Source of the DNA: Anseranas semipalmata
Lineage: Eukaryota > Chordata > Aves > Anseriformes > Anseranatidae
Reading direction: 5' to 3'
DNA: 64,000 bases
NCBI GenBank assembly: GCA_013399115.1
Contig: VXAA01006072.1
Span: 239,770-303,769, forward strand
This document shows positions 12,801-25,187 of the stretch, piece after piece (position 1 is the first letter of the stretch; every line of letters begins with the position of its first letter). Made by a program: the position numbers and the translations under genes. The notes below the pieces were generated by a model. That model was not told the origin of the DNA and searched no databases. It saw only the letters and a list, made by a program, of their open reading frames with translations.

Positions 12801-13881
12801 GGAATTGCGTGTAGCATAATAAAACTGTAAAGGTGCTTGTCCCTGACTGTATTTCAATTTAGTATCTAAAGCTCAATTGGCAGAGACAGAATGAACAGTC
12901 CTGCACTTACTGCAGCTCAGAGGAAGAGAATACAGCCATAACTACAGGTCCAGTGTGTCACTGCTGGCCAAACTCTGGTTCCATGAGCAGCCAGTTACCT
13001 TCTGTCTGCTTCTCAGGCATACGGTTCAAGGGCATCCTTCAGAGAATGCCAGATTTGCATTTGGAAGGGAAATAAGCATGGCATTACACTTCACTCTGCA
13101 CCTTGGAGGAAAACAATTCGATGTGGGGAAATTGAGTCAAGAAGGTATAGATTTTTTTTTTGACTCTCATGAATAGTATCAGATATTTTAACACGCACTT
13201 CTCAGAGAGACAACAGGCTATAGAGCATCCATACCTCATGTAAGTTATATGTCTCCCATTTCTTTTCTAGGCTTCTCTTTAAAACACGTTTTTCATGAAA
13301 CTTTTCCCCACAGCAAAGCCCACTGTTCTGGGAAGAGCATGGCCTGCCAGAAGCCCCAGGCACCTTCTGTTACAACCCAGCAAAAAGCCGAGCTGTTCAA
13401 GAGAGAAAATCAAACGGCTGGTACCGACAGCCCAGCTGCTTGCCACAGCACCCCTGCATTGCTTCTTACAGCCACTGTGTGCTTACTACCCATTGCTATT
13501 ACCCTCTATCCTAACTTCTGTCCAGCAATCTCAACAGCTAATCAACATCAATTGTGAGTATTTTTCTGTACTCATTAATGCCGTCAAGCCCCAGCACTCA
13601 CAGGTCACGGTACAGCTCACACTGGACAGAGAGGACTGTGCCTTACGCTGAGACTGACGGCCTCTGAGCTGACAGCACAAGAAGCAGGACCGCTGCTCCC
13701 ACGGCTGAACAGTGTGTGGGCTGCGACGCATGTCGCAACAGCACAATGAACATTTAAATATTTTAAAAGACTCCTCCTATGACAAAACTAGAATCCCAGC
13801 ATACCAATGGAGCCACTCAAGACCCAACCTGCACGGTTAATCCTCATGCTAGACAAAATGCTGGGAAGCAGAGAAGCAGCA

Positions 13882-14056
13882 GGCTGCAATGGGAAGCTTC
13901 AGGCTGCGATTGTGAGCAGCAGCGGGCTGCGATGGGAAGCTTCAGGCTGCGATGGGGAGCAGCAGCGGGCTGCGATGGGAAGCTTCAGGCTGCGATGGGG
14001 GCTTCGGGCTGCGATGGGGAGCAGCAGCGGGCTGCGATGGGGGCTTCGGGCTGCGA
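13882..14056 (+). repeat. GC-rich tandem repeat, ~21/22-bp units in a 43-bp pair
   Basis: Two alternating units can be read: GGGCTGCGATGGGAAGCTTC plus A (21 bp) and GGCTGCGATGGGGAGCAGCA plus GC (22 bp). They make a 43-bp higher-order pair present about three times. Shortened variants (GGCTGCGATGGGGGCTTC) dominate the right end. The left-most copies are the most diverged (GCAATGG, GCGATTG). All six frames are long because of the repeat, not because of coding. The array ends at an ambiguous base (14057), so the true copy number may be larger than shown. Confidence 0.88.
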
Positions 14057-14180
14057 NAGCGGCCGCCAGGTGGCACCAGCCGATAAGGAAAGGCAGCGCC
14101 GAGGCGCCGGGTCCCGACAGCGCCGGGCCGTGGCCGAGGACATCCCCCGGGCCCCAAACCCGTTCCCTGCCCGGGTCATG
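14051..14180. promoter_or_regulatory. CpG-dense block beside the tandem repeat
   Basis: By hand count there are about 17 CpG in roughly 135 bases, in clearly GC-rich sequence, against CpG-poor intron on either side. It abuts the tandem array and contains a NotI-type GCGGCCGC at 14059-14066. It could be a small intronic CpG island or simply GC-rich repeat edge. I see no exon or start site here. Confidence 0.5.
14063..14076 (+). promoter_or_regulatory. Candidate CTCF-binding motif
   Basis: CCGCCAGGTGGCAC fits the CTCF core consensus CCASYAGRKGGCRS at 13 of 14 positions, with a tolerated G at position 3, in plus orientation. It lies in the CpG block just right of the tandem repeat. CTCF is a zinc-finger insulator and loop-anchor protein. 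Binding is inferred from the motif alone. Confidence 0.45.
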
Positions 14181-14301
14181 ATGCGACATGGGCTGCGCAT
14201 GTGGTGGGGAACAGACGGAGGTGCATACGAGCGCGCTTTAATCTATTTTACCTTGACGATTCTTTTAGCATAGTTATCAGTGGTGAATGCATATCTTAAC
14301 A

Positions 14302-14326
14302 TTTTTTATTTTTATTTTTATTTTTT
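14302..14326. repeat. T-rich (TTTTTA)n simple repeat
   Basis: Repeated TTTTTA-like units followed by CAG. The tract resembles a plus-strand splice acceptor, but no exon follows it. Confidence 0.8.
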
Positions 14327-14529
14327 CAGTAAAATCTGGCTGGATGATCTCTGGGAGAAAAAAAATGTTCATGAATACAGCACACTGGAAAGTGCGGCAC
14401 TTCTGGCCCTCCTGCTGAGCTCCTAGCTCTTCCAGTGGCACTTCTCTGGACACATCGCCGCCGCTCTGTCACAGGCCTCATTAGCTGGCCAGAACAGAGC
14501 CATTATAGCCAAGTGGACAATTTTAGTGG

Positions 14530-14555
14530 TTTTTTTTTGTTTTGTTTTGTTTTTT
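14530..14555. repeat. (TTTTG)n simple repeat
   Basis: A T run followed by TTTTG units in a low-complexity tract of 26 bases. Confidence 0.8.
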
Positions 14556-14827
14556 ACCATCTTGTGTGAAAATGCTAGGAAATAAGGACAGCCACCTTAG
14601 TAGATGCTCTAGTATTGAGTCTCATCATTACTACAGCTGAAGGCTAAGAGGAGAGAAAAAAATACTAAGGAAGAATGGAAAAAGCTCTGACAAATGGGTT
14701 TGGGAACAGTAAAAATCATCCCATACAGCATTTGTATACAATTGATCTTTTAAGATTAAGTTTATATTCAATTTCAGTAATTGTTTAAGGTATTTTATAC
14801 TTAAGTCAACCTAAAAAAAAAAAAAAA

Positions 14828-14868
14828 NNNNNNNNNNNNNNNNNNNNNNNNNNNNNNNNNNNNNNNNN
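14828..14868. other. Assembly gap (41 N)
   Basis: The gap sits between a poly-A run (about 14813-14827) and a C run followed by AAC repeats. Homopolymer flanks suggest a sequencing failure. The real missing length is unknown. Confidence 0.99.
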
Positions 14869-15180
14869 CCCCCCAACAACAACAACCGAATTCTTCAAAC
14901 CACATTCATGCTGATTACTACTATTTAAATTTCATATTGGGCTATGAGTGTTTAATGCCCTCTCCAGTTGCAACACAGGGATGCAGTTTCAGGTTATTGA
15001 CACATGCAGAACAGACAGAATTGGTGACTTCAGGGAGAAGTAACTCAGCTGAGACAAGAAATGCCTATGCCCAAAGTTATTAAGTTTGACTGGCACTATG
15101 TGAAGCCTCCAGTTTTCCTCAGCTGTGGCTGCGTGCAGGCAGCAGGAGCAATCAGTTTCCAAGCAGCAGAGAAATGAAGG

Positions 15181-15198
15181 AAAAAAAAAAAAAAAAAA
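15181..15198. repeat. Poly-A run
   Basis: Eighteen consecutive A. No recognisable retroposon body precedes it on either strand. Confidence 0.85.
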
Positions 15199-18100
15199 GC
15201 TTTTTTTCAGAAAGAAAGATAGCTCTTAATTATAGCAAACCTGAAACAAGGATTGCAACATAGCACCAGCTGTAGGCCTGTAACTCATACGTTGCCAGCT
15301 GAGGGATGAGAAAGCCAGAAGAGAATGATTTGGAGAAACCCCCAACATGAGCTGGCTGACAATTTGCTGATCATATGGAGTTTATATACAGAATTCTGCT
15401 GTGTTGGACTCTGCCACTGCATTTTGCTTTTACCACCAGATGCCTCAAAGGACATCTGCTAATCTGTTCAGAGAGATCTCAAAGCAAGACTATAACAGGA
15501 CACAAGAGAGGAAAAAAAATTGAAAGCTATGCCAAGTTGTGGCCCAATCTTCATACTAGGCATACTGAAATGACTTACAGGTGTCTCTGACAAATTTCCC
15601 GCAGAATTTTCATGTATTATCAACTATTCATTTTGCACATATGTCCTGAAAGGTTGCATTCATTCATAAGCAACACACATGATGACCTTTTTGATTCAGA
15701 TGACCAGTTAGGACATTGCTGTCAGTAAGGTCATTGCAGGTCTGCAACTAGCAACAGAATGTGGAGGTTTTATAGTACCTTCCTGTGCTCCCTGAACATG
15801 CTTACACCTCTAAGACAAGGCACCCCACATCCTAACTTGGAAGGAGAGAGGAATCATTCTGATGGAGGTCATGAATAGTGTAACCATTCCTTCCAGGCTC
15901 ATCAGCTTCAGTCTCAAGGACTGCAGTCTGGCAAGGTGGTATTGCCTACCAGGAGCTGGTTTGGGCCACAGTGAGCCACTGAAACTGACATTTGACAAGC
16001 CAGCAGTGATAGTCCAGCCAGGACAATCAGGAGATCGTGGATGTCATAGTGTGAAGGCAAATGTCAAATATATCAGAATGAAAGCAAAAATTCAAAGCAG
16101 CTAAAACTGAAGGCAGGCTGATTATTTCATTGTTTACAGTCTCCACTTAGTAATTTTACTAAAGGAAATCAGTTGGAGGTGTCAAAAAAAAAACTTCAAA
16201 GCCTCTGCAGTGAGTACTTACCTTTTTGTGGATGTTCAGATGTGTTAATTTCAGTCTCTTAATTAGCTCACAGTTAAAACAAGTTAATCGTGTTTCCAAA
16301 ATGCTCTCAGACCTGTATGACCACCCTGAGAGGGTATTTTTTTCATCCATAACCACCAGCGCAAGAGCAGTCACAGCATTAGGAAAAGACATTTCTGAAG
16401 CCAGCCAAGAAGCTCTGGGTTTGCAGACAACTTGTTCAAGACCAGGACAGGAGGACTCACCTCTCAGCAGCCCAGACCTCAGCACACTGCTATGATCACA
16501 GAAGGGACATAGTCCAGTACCAGGAGCTTCTGCCTGTCCCAGATGCATGTTGAACACTTGCTGAAGCCTGGACTGACTTTGGAATGATGCAGCAGGAAAG
16601 GAAGATGGAGCCAAGTGAATTATGAATGCAAGAAATGTGAGCAAACTCCCTGCTCACCCCAGTCAGACTTTCTCTGCACTTCAGGAAAAACAGTTCAATG
16701 TACTTGTTTGGCTTGCACTCTTAAACCAATCCCCCTCTCCCTGCAGCCATCTGCCACATCACTTTCAGTTCTCCAGGCACACACAGCCAAGGCAACATGC
16801 TCCCAGCCTTTGGCTGCCACACCACAGACTCTCCACAATCCTGTATTTGGATATAAAAGCTTTAAAGACTGACAGAGGTCAAGAGCTTTAATATCTCACT
16901 TGGGTCCAGGCTGAGTAGGACTTGAACGATCAGACCTTGTTGTCAGTGAGTCTTCAGAAAAAACCTCCCACTCGTTATAAAACCAGCCTACATTACTGGG
17001 CAGCCCCTTTCTCACTTTAAGAACTTTCCCCCTTTCCCAGATTAACAACCGAATGCTGTCACTAACCTTTGACCAGGAAGAAGCATTGTCCCTAAAGACA
17101 GAACTACTATTAGCTTCTCCTCCTAGTTCCAAATAACACTGACTGTCTGAAACATGATTCAAAAATCTCCCTGCAGATTCAGCATTCACCCTCAGACCTC
17201 TATGCACATCTTGGCTATATCATCACTAACTTGTTCTGAATGTGAAGCAAGAAAATGAATCAACAAAAACCTCTCACAGCTTCGAAGTCCAGAGGAATAA
17301 AACTAGATGAACCACAACATGGAACATGTAGAAAGGCGAGATGCTCACTTCACCAGTGACACTATGCACAACATTTTTATCAAGTCATTGACAAACCTCC
17401 TTTAGGGCAGAGAAATTTGAAAACATCAGGCAATCAAACCGAAGTCTTTGAAAGAATGCGATTAATGTAAAAATGCAATCCAACTTATGTGCTTGGCTCT
17501 GTAATTTCATGGCACACCCAATACTGGAAACAAATCTGATGGCTTCTTGGAGAGCAGTGCCCCTCCATGTTCCCTGAACACAGTTATGTGTCCTCTTTGT
17601 TTCTTAAGTCTGATCAGAATATAATGTTTTTATAGTAGCTACATTTCTAAGGATGCGCTTCCAAGGATATTTCTCCATAAACAGAGATGTGTACTTGCAT
17701 ACACACTCTGAATAATTGTGCAGAATTTCACTCTCCCCTCCTGAGACATAAAAAAGCCAAGTATTATTAAATTTACAGCTAGTTCACTGTAGTTTTCACA
17801 TAATTTTCTTGATGCACTGCAGTTTGTTTGTTTGTTTTAAACAGGCTGCCACTTCCTCTCCTGTTTAATGTTAAGGCTCTTGTTCAGTCTCAGCTACACC
17901 TTCAACATCTTGGATTTCTCGTCTAAGGTTATTGGTCCCAGGGCAATATTCTGTCTAGCAAATGTGTTGTTTTTTTCTCTTCTCTTCTGCTTGTTTTCTA
18001 TGCTTCAACTTTGCATGGAAAAGGAATACATAGGGGAGCAAAAAAAAATGGGGATGTTGTTTAAATGAGGAAATTACCATGCTTCTGCCTCTTGGACAGC

Positions 18101-19581
18101 TAAAGAGAAAGCAGAATCTGTCGGTTAGATGACTGGCACTTATAGCAGCGCTACTGACTTGGGAAGGGCTCAGTGGCTGTTAGACTTTCCACAGGTCCTC
18201 TCCTCGCCAGCCCTTTTGCAGACAGTGCAGAGGTGCTGCAAAGCTCTGGCATGGATGCCTAGAGTATGGCTGCTTCCCTCCCTCCACCAATAACAGAACG
18301 GCCTGCAGAGCTCAGGATGCAACAAAGGAGCAGCACAAATATTGAACTAATAATGCTATGGTCAGCATGAGACTCATCTTTCACTGATGGCCAAGACACA
18401 TCTGAATGTAATTCATGATTGTGACCTGTAGATACTGAAAGCCGGGCACAAAGCCAGCATCCAACTGGTGGAAAGGGTGAGGGAGAAAAGCCGATCTGGT
18501 ATTTGTTGATTCAGATGTAAGCACCTAGATTTGGTATCGTGGCTCCAGCAATCAATTTTCTCTTGCTTACAGACCCACCTTATGCCTAATCTTTCTTTCA
18601 TTGCAGATCTCTGTGCATTTTCAGACATATTCTCCAAGGGAAGACATACAATATAATTGATGTTTAAGAAAATATTATACTTCAAGGTTGATGCAGAGAG
18701 GTCCACGGAGTTGCCTGTCTGCAGGACCAAGTTCCTGATCACTCTGCACACCTAAGCAGCCTTCTCTTTAGACTGCAAAGTTTAGAACAGTAATGAATGA
18801 TACCCACCCTGAAATACATCATATCCACTGTTTTTTCAGATGGGATTAAGAAAAATGCCTAGAACTGGGCTTCCAAGAACAAACTAGCGTTTCAAGACAA
18901 ATCAACCAGGGGAGCTGGACAGTAGATAATGAGATAAGCTTATCATGTGGGTGACTGCACTGAAGTTCAGAGAACTGCACCACCAAGCAATCCAACCCCA
19001 CTATTTTGAGTGTGGACAATGGACAGGATGCAGATTTCTTTTATTTTAATAGAAATTTTGCTTTGACAGTTGGCACTTGAAAGGCATTTCACAGCAGGTG
19101 CACCTTGCTGATAAAAAGATACTCAGCTCCACAGAGCCCTTCTGTAAACAACAGCAACCGATTCTGATCTGACATAGAACAACACAAACATAGAGGGGCC
19201 TCCAGGGAAACCTACCTGCCAATACTGTAATAAAGGCTCTTTGTAAGTGAGTAGGTGCCTAGAAATGGCACTTGAAAAATATAAGACCATAGGTAACCTT
19301 TTTCCCCAGCATAGAGTGTGCTGAGGGAACTTACCATAATCCTTCTTGGGACAGTCTGGGCAGTTCTCATACTACGTAAATGGCTTCTCAGTATAAACCT
19401 TTAAGTGGAAAGAGCCGATGGCCGATACATGGGTAGGATACATCAAGAAGAAAGGGCATGCACATGCATGTTGAGTTTGATGGTGACAAACGATTCCTTT
19501 AGAAGTAAGGTCAGTGGCAGGGACAGGCATCATACTCTAAATTAACTCTTCATAGAGCAAAAAAAGCCTCCAGATACTCAC

Positions 19582-19735
19582 ACATTGGTTTGAGCTGTCC
19601 AATTAGTTCCTCTTTTGTCCATTTTGCCCATTCTTTCTTGTCTGTATTTATTGAGCACAAGATAGGGCCGCATGGTTTTCCACAGTCCTCGATGGCAGGT
19701 ACGTTCAGGTAGTGCACCAACACGATGTCTGGGTT
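19582..19735 (-). CDS. CAMTA1: CAMTA1 exon 7, end of CG-1 DNA-binding domain
   Basis: This 154-bp exon has 51 codons plus one T that begins the Phe codon finished in exon 8. The protein runs from NPDIVLVHYLNVPAIEDCGK to EELIGQLKPM. The NPDIVLVHYLNV motif is the conserved C-terminal strand of the CG-1 domain (family consensus around IVLVHY), which binds CGCG- or CGTG-type DNA in the nucleus. The following DCGKPCGPILCSINTDKKEW segment links CG-1 to the central region. The acceptor is TTCTTCCTGTAG|AA and the donor is ATGT|GTGAGT, minus strand. It enters in phase 0 and leaves in phase 1. The preceding exon, which should end in a CYWLLQ-like sequence, was not found upstream in this window. Confidence 0.97.
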
Positions 19736-22700
19736 CTACAGGAAGAACAGAGAACAAAAGTTATGTAGTTGGACCTGTCCCTGACTCAGTGCTCTCTGGA
19801 TTTATCTTCCTAATCAAAATTAGGACAGAAAGCATCATAATTAGACCACACGATGTACCAGCTTTCCCTGTAATCGGAGCTGTTCTTTCAGAGACATGGC
19901 AAAAGGCAAGACATGACAGTTTGCACAGAGCTTCCTCCTCCTCCTCCTCGAGTGCCCTTTGCTTGAAAGTCTCCCTGCCCCCTTTGCTCAGCGTGAATCT
20001 TTTCCTCAACCCATACAACAATGAATACCTGCAAGAGGCCTGCAAATACCAGTTGCAACAAACACCAAGTCACTTGCTTTAGTTTAGGGGATCTGTGATC
20101 TGTTGGATCAAATGCTTTTATCAGTTCTGGTCCACATCAGATTATTTCAAATACATGGAAGTTCACTTGAGAGCATCAATAATAGCCACACTTTCAGTAC
20201 AGCTGCAGAAAGAGGGAGGGAAGAGCCAAATAGGCTAACAGTACTGCAGAGTGCCCCAAGGACAGGTTCTTTTCAGACAAGCCTGTAATTTCTTGTCTTT
20301 TGAAGATCTTGCAGGTTTGTGATGAAAACAGCAAGCTGCAGAAGATTGGGACTGCAAGAGACAGTGTCCTTTGCAGAACTGCTGCAGAAAAAAATTCTGG
20401 ACTGCAAGGCAGTCGCTCCTGCAGGGTTGTTCAGTGCTCCACTCTCTTTCCCAGTGCACCTTCTTACGGGAGCCGAGGGAAAGAAAGGAAATGCAACACT
20501 GCTTTGACGCACTGCAGCGTCGTCCCACTGACACAGACATTTCAAGTAGGGAGCTTAGCAGTGTGTTACCACTGCGTGAGCAAATGAATCATCTTAACAA
20601 CAGCAACCAAAACAACTCAACTAGTTTCCCAACAGCTTCCCTGGGATATTGTACAATAGATAATAAGAAGATTGAGAAGTTGATTTCTTTCCCTTAAGTC
20701 ATTTACTCCTAAGTCCACAAACTTTAATGACTGCTTTGGAATTATTTATAAAAATAAATAGGATAATGGCATAATTAAAACTCTAATGTTTCATTAATGT
20801 TGTTATAGTCCCATTCTGAGTGGGAGAGGGAATATGATCCATCATTTGTTTGCAAAGGGTGTGCTAATGTGAGTACTTGCTTATGAAACCCACAGAGAAC
20901 TACAGCAATACATAGACACCTGCACCAAGGAAAATACTAGACCAGCAAAACCACCCTGTGAATGCTCCCAGTGGAAGGTAGCTTCTGATGGGTGAAACGA
21001 GAGGCCAGGCACGGTGCGTCTTGCAGCTCCGCCTGAAGTACGTCCAGGGCAGGAGCTCGCTGCTCGCTCCTCTGCCCACACGCACGCAGGGCAGCGCTCC
21101 CCTTTGCTGATCTGCCATCGTGCCCGGGGAGCGCCCTGCACATCCCAGAGGAGAAGGCAGCTGGCTGCGCCTCCCAGCTCCCTGAGACTTGCCGAGATGC
21201 TGCTGGCAGCCGATGGTCCTTCAGCTTTACACAGCGCCAGTGCGCAGCCAGCATCACAACACATCATCCCTACAGAGTATGCTCACCCTCTGCCTGCATC
21301 CCCTTGCACGCTGGTACCTAGCGGAGCTCCACTAATCACGTGCGTCCCTCAGTGTTTGGAGGAGAAGCTCTCATTTAAGTTAGGAAGAAATGGAGACCAA
21401 GCAGGAACTTTCATTTCTTCCCCCCTCTATCGATGAAAATTGTAAGCAGGGGATTTTCAGTGAAGATTCTGTTAATTACAGTAGCAAATTCTTGAAGCCT
21501 ATGTTAAAAAGGAGTTGTATTGCACAGGGAAGAGGCAAGGAAAACTAATAAGGAAGTGTTAACTTATTTTGGAGTAGTTTTGGAAAGTGCTAAAGCAAAG
21601 AAAATTATCAGCTCTTCTGTTCCTGAAACTCTCCTTGAGACAAGCAATTGGAACTTTTACATCCAATTTTCATGAATGTAAAGCCTTCACTTTCACAAGG
21701 CACGTCTCTTCTGTCCCAGACGAGAGACAGCCAAAGAAGGGTACATAAAACACTACGTCCTATCTCTCCAGAGCGCTGCAAGATTCACCCTTTCCACACC
21801 ACATTGCACATCCTCAAGAACCATGCAAAACAGAGCCACGTTTTTTCTTTCAGCCTTCCTGTTTCCAAGGAATTTGGGCCTGTTTTACGCACTGAAGACA
21901 ATGGAGGTCACAGCCAGGCACTGACAGCAGCACAGGGGTGTGCATGCTGCTTTATTCTGGGCTGATGGGAGTGGGAGGTCTGGCAGCACAGCCCTCCCAG
22001 GGGTGAAAGTGGCCGAGCCACTTGCAAAACGAGCAGATGGAGCTGCTCGGGAACAGGGAGGTGATGAAGGGAAGTTTTAAAACATTACTGTCCTCATGTA
22101 TAATTCAGAAAAGAGTGGGATAATAAAAATGATTACCTATATACCCAAATAGTCTCCATCAGCTAATTTAACTTAATTAGTGATTTAGATGATGAAGTAA
22201 TAAAAAGTAATACGCTTCAGAGATTTCACGTAAGGACACCTCTTGCTCTCACAGAAGTTGCAAAGAAGAAAGCAAGGACATACTGCTGTTGACAGGCAAC
22301 ACAGCAATTCTGCATGTTTCTTGCTTTATTGAAGATAAATTGTATTTTTTGTAGCTTGAGAGTTCCTGTTTGTCACCAGGCAAGTCAGGATGACAGAAAA
22401 CGTGACATTTGGAGATGGAGAACAGCCTCCAGTACAACCGCATCCTCAGTAGTAAGCTCAATGTATTCATGGATCATGGTTTTTGCTATGCACTGTCTCC
22501 AGCTCTGTATTTGCCCATGCGCACACATGATTGTAAACCAGAAACTGGTGAGACATCTTATTACTCACAATTTCATTTTGAATCAAGCTTCACGTTTGTC
22601 CCTATCCAACTGGCCTGCTCTGGGTACACAAAACCTGCTCTCTGTCCACAGTGACAGTAACTCACACGCAGGAAACATGCCAGCACGTCGGATGTGCCAT

Positions 22701-24159
22701 CTCAGAAACCCTACACCTGGGCGGCAGGGAAGTCCTGTGCCCTTGGACAGCCATCAAAGGCTCTGGAAACATGCCCGTCTAAAAGCTGTCAATAATTTCA
22801 ACGCACAGAGCCTCAGCAGAGCTATTTTGCTTCCCACACATCGGAAGCAAAGCTGCTGCCATCTGTCCCTGAACTGGGCAGGTCTGTTTGCCATGCTGAA
22901 CCCTGAGGCATCCAGTCCCCCTCCTAAGCAGGTTCTCCTTAGGGTCGTGGAGGAACTTGTTCCAGTATTCCTGGTGCTGTACGGTAAGCAGAAGACAGCA
23001 CAAGAACTGGTTAAAAACACAAAAAGCTGCTAGCTTTGAAAAAGAAAAATGCCACTGTAACATCTGTCTGACTCTAGTTTGCAGCTTCATCAGCACTAAG
23101 TGGTCAATAAATCAGACTGGCATGGCATTACATTTCTTCTATGGCATAACCATTAATCTAATGCCAGTTCTCATGAAAAATGAAGGAGAAAAAGTACGTG
23201 ATAGTGAAAATGTATACATTATCCAGAAAGTAATAACAGCATGTAATGGTGCTGCAGACCTCCCAGCATGATTGCTGGAGCAGAGAGGCAGTCTCCCTGT
23301 GCTACCCACTATGTGCCATTTAAATTAACCAAGTAAATCAGCTATTGTTTGTTTCACCAGCCCTTTTCATGACTGTATTTTTCATATTAGCAGGAACACA
23401 AAGCTGAAACAAGCAAGGTTTTTCTAGCTCCCAAATTCTGGCAGACAGGGAGTGCAGAAATGCAAAGAAAAGCATGTCCAGTCTATAAAGGGCCGCATAA
23501 TGCTAGGATGGAGAAATGACAGGTACCAACAGCACACCAAGCCTGACAGGGCCGTGATGGAAACCTCTCTCTCATTTCAACAACTGCCTTCTGTTTGCTC
23601 CTTAGTATACAGAGTCAGCCTAGAAGCCCTATGCAGAGAAGTCTCTGTTGTCACCCTTCCTGCCCTCTCCATCCTGAAACACACGGGTTTTTTTGTTTGT
23701 TTCTAAGGAAAATCAAAAGCAGTTTCTGGCCATCTTCCAGCTGGTCAGCAATGGCAATCAGCTCAAGGCTAAATCTCACTGGCCTTGGCTTCCAAATCAC
23801 CGATGACCACAGCTGAAAGTATTTTATCCGGAAAAATACCTCTGAGCTGAGGGCAAGTTTTGCATTCGTACTCTTGCTAGAAGAATGAAAGGAAATAAAT
23901 CATCCTCAGGGACAATGAGCATCGGTGAATTTAATCCCAGCCACCTTGCAAAGAAATAACCCCCAAATATGCCCCGGGGCTCCAGGATCAGTGGCCATTA
24001 GCTCTGCTACGCCACGTGCCCAGCCACTCTGGATTTTGCTAGACACCAGCATTGTGTCTTTGATGTCGAACTTGAAAAGCACTACATGTTATTAAAAACA
24101 CGTAAGGTGAAAACAGCCTTTTCCAGCCCCAGTGGCTTACCTGCAAAGCAAAAGGGCGG

Positions 24160-24310
24160 GCAGGCAGAAGGCGCAGAGGAGCTCGGCTCCACGCTGTGCG
24201 CACGCAGCGGTGGCTCCCCTGTGCCGCCCCGCTGCCGCGGGCCCCCAGCGCCGCCGGACGGGCAGGACGGGCTGGCCTGGCAGCACAGAGATTGTAAACG
24301 GACTCCATGT
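24160..24310. promoter_or_regulatory. Small CpG-rich islet
   Basis: About 16 CpG in roughly 125 bases of GC-rich sequence, with CpG-poor surroundings. No exon or repeat family was recognised. It could be a minor intronic CpG island, an enhancer or GC-biased unique sequence. Confidence 0.4.
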
Positions 24311-25169
24311 GCCCCAGGGCAAGGGAGGCACCAGTCTACTCTGCGGGCCATGTCCTGCAATTAACTTTGATAACTGCCAGCGAGAACAGGTTTAGTGATG
24401 CCTTGGATGTAGCAAACCCAGCAAAACATAGCTGCTTTATATGGGGTAATGATCACCTATCACCAAGGATCACTCAGACATCACAGCCCCTCCTACACAA
24501 CCAGAAACAAATTAAAAAACAAGGCAATGTATCCCACGAGCCCCAAGGTAAATAAAATCCAGCAGCTTCCTGCACCAAGCCCCGACCCTGCAATCCCCAG
24601 CCTGTGCATCGGGAAAGCCACCACGCAGAGCACAAGCTTCAGCCAGTGGCTTTTCTCAGGGCGTGCGTGGGCTAACGAAGTGCTGGTGTTCCCTTTTGGA
24701 GTGCTGGCTTATAATGTAATACGGTAATTATTTAAAACAGAAACAAAAGGAGGACAAAACTCATGGAATTTCATACATAATTGCCTGTTTTGAATGAATT
24801 CAAGTACTATAACTTTTTGTTGCTTTCATCCCGAAATTATAAAAAGGGTTTTTCTTCTCTGACGGCTATTCATTCAAGAAGTTTACTTTGTTTTCCTCAA
24901 ACCATTCAAAATACTGAAAAGGAATCTCAACTTTCTGGGAACATAATTCGCATTCATCACTGTGGGGCAGACTAGATTAACACCTAACAGATTAACACCC
25001 AGAAAAGGCATAATACAAAAGGTTTCCAGAGGCTGCTGTTACATGATGCTTCAGTACCAACAAATAACTCTAAGACAGGTACTGAGAGTATCTGTGTATC
25101 ATCCATACATGACCTAAAATCAAACAAATGAAACAATTTCTAGACATACCGAGATATAGATAAGATTCT

Positions 25170-25187
25170 CCTGCTATTTATAGCAGG
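25170..25187. promoter_or_regulatory. 18-bp palindrome centred on a MEF2 consensus
   Basis: CCTGCTATTTATAGCAGG has perfect 8-base arms around TT. Its centre, CTATTTATAG (25174-25183), is a full match to the MEF2 consensus YTAWWWWTAR. Flanking AGATA/TATCT sequence extends the symmetry imperfectly. MEF2 factors are MADS-box regulators in muscle and neurons. Function here is inferred from sequence only. Confidence 0.5.

Larger units (their letters stand above)
7324..19581 (-). other. CAMTA1: CAMTA1 intron 7
   Basis: A 12,258-bp intron running from GTGAGT (19581-19576) to the AG before exon 8. It contains a solo LTR, a GC-rich tandem repeat with a CpG cluster, T/A-rich simple repeats and an assembly gap, each listed separately. 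In 7324-9226, 9828-13881 and 14869-19581 I see only unremarkable intronic sequence with short random open frames, apart from simple repeats. Confidence 0.9.

Noticed and set aside
14057..14066. NotI site GCGGCCGC next to an N, as a possible vector or linker scar
   Set aside because: CpG-rich genomic-looking sequence continues on both sides without vector sequence. A natural site is more likely.
14302..14330. Pyrimidine tract plus CAG resembling a plus-strand splice acceptor (also at 34399-34427 and 36617-36645)
   Set aside because: No open exon with a donor follows at any of these. They are simple T-rich repeats.
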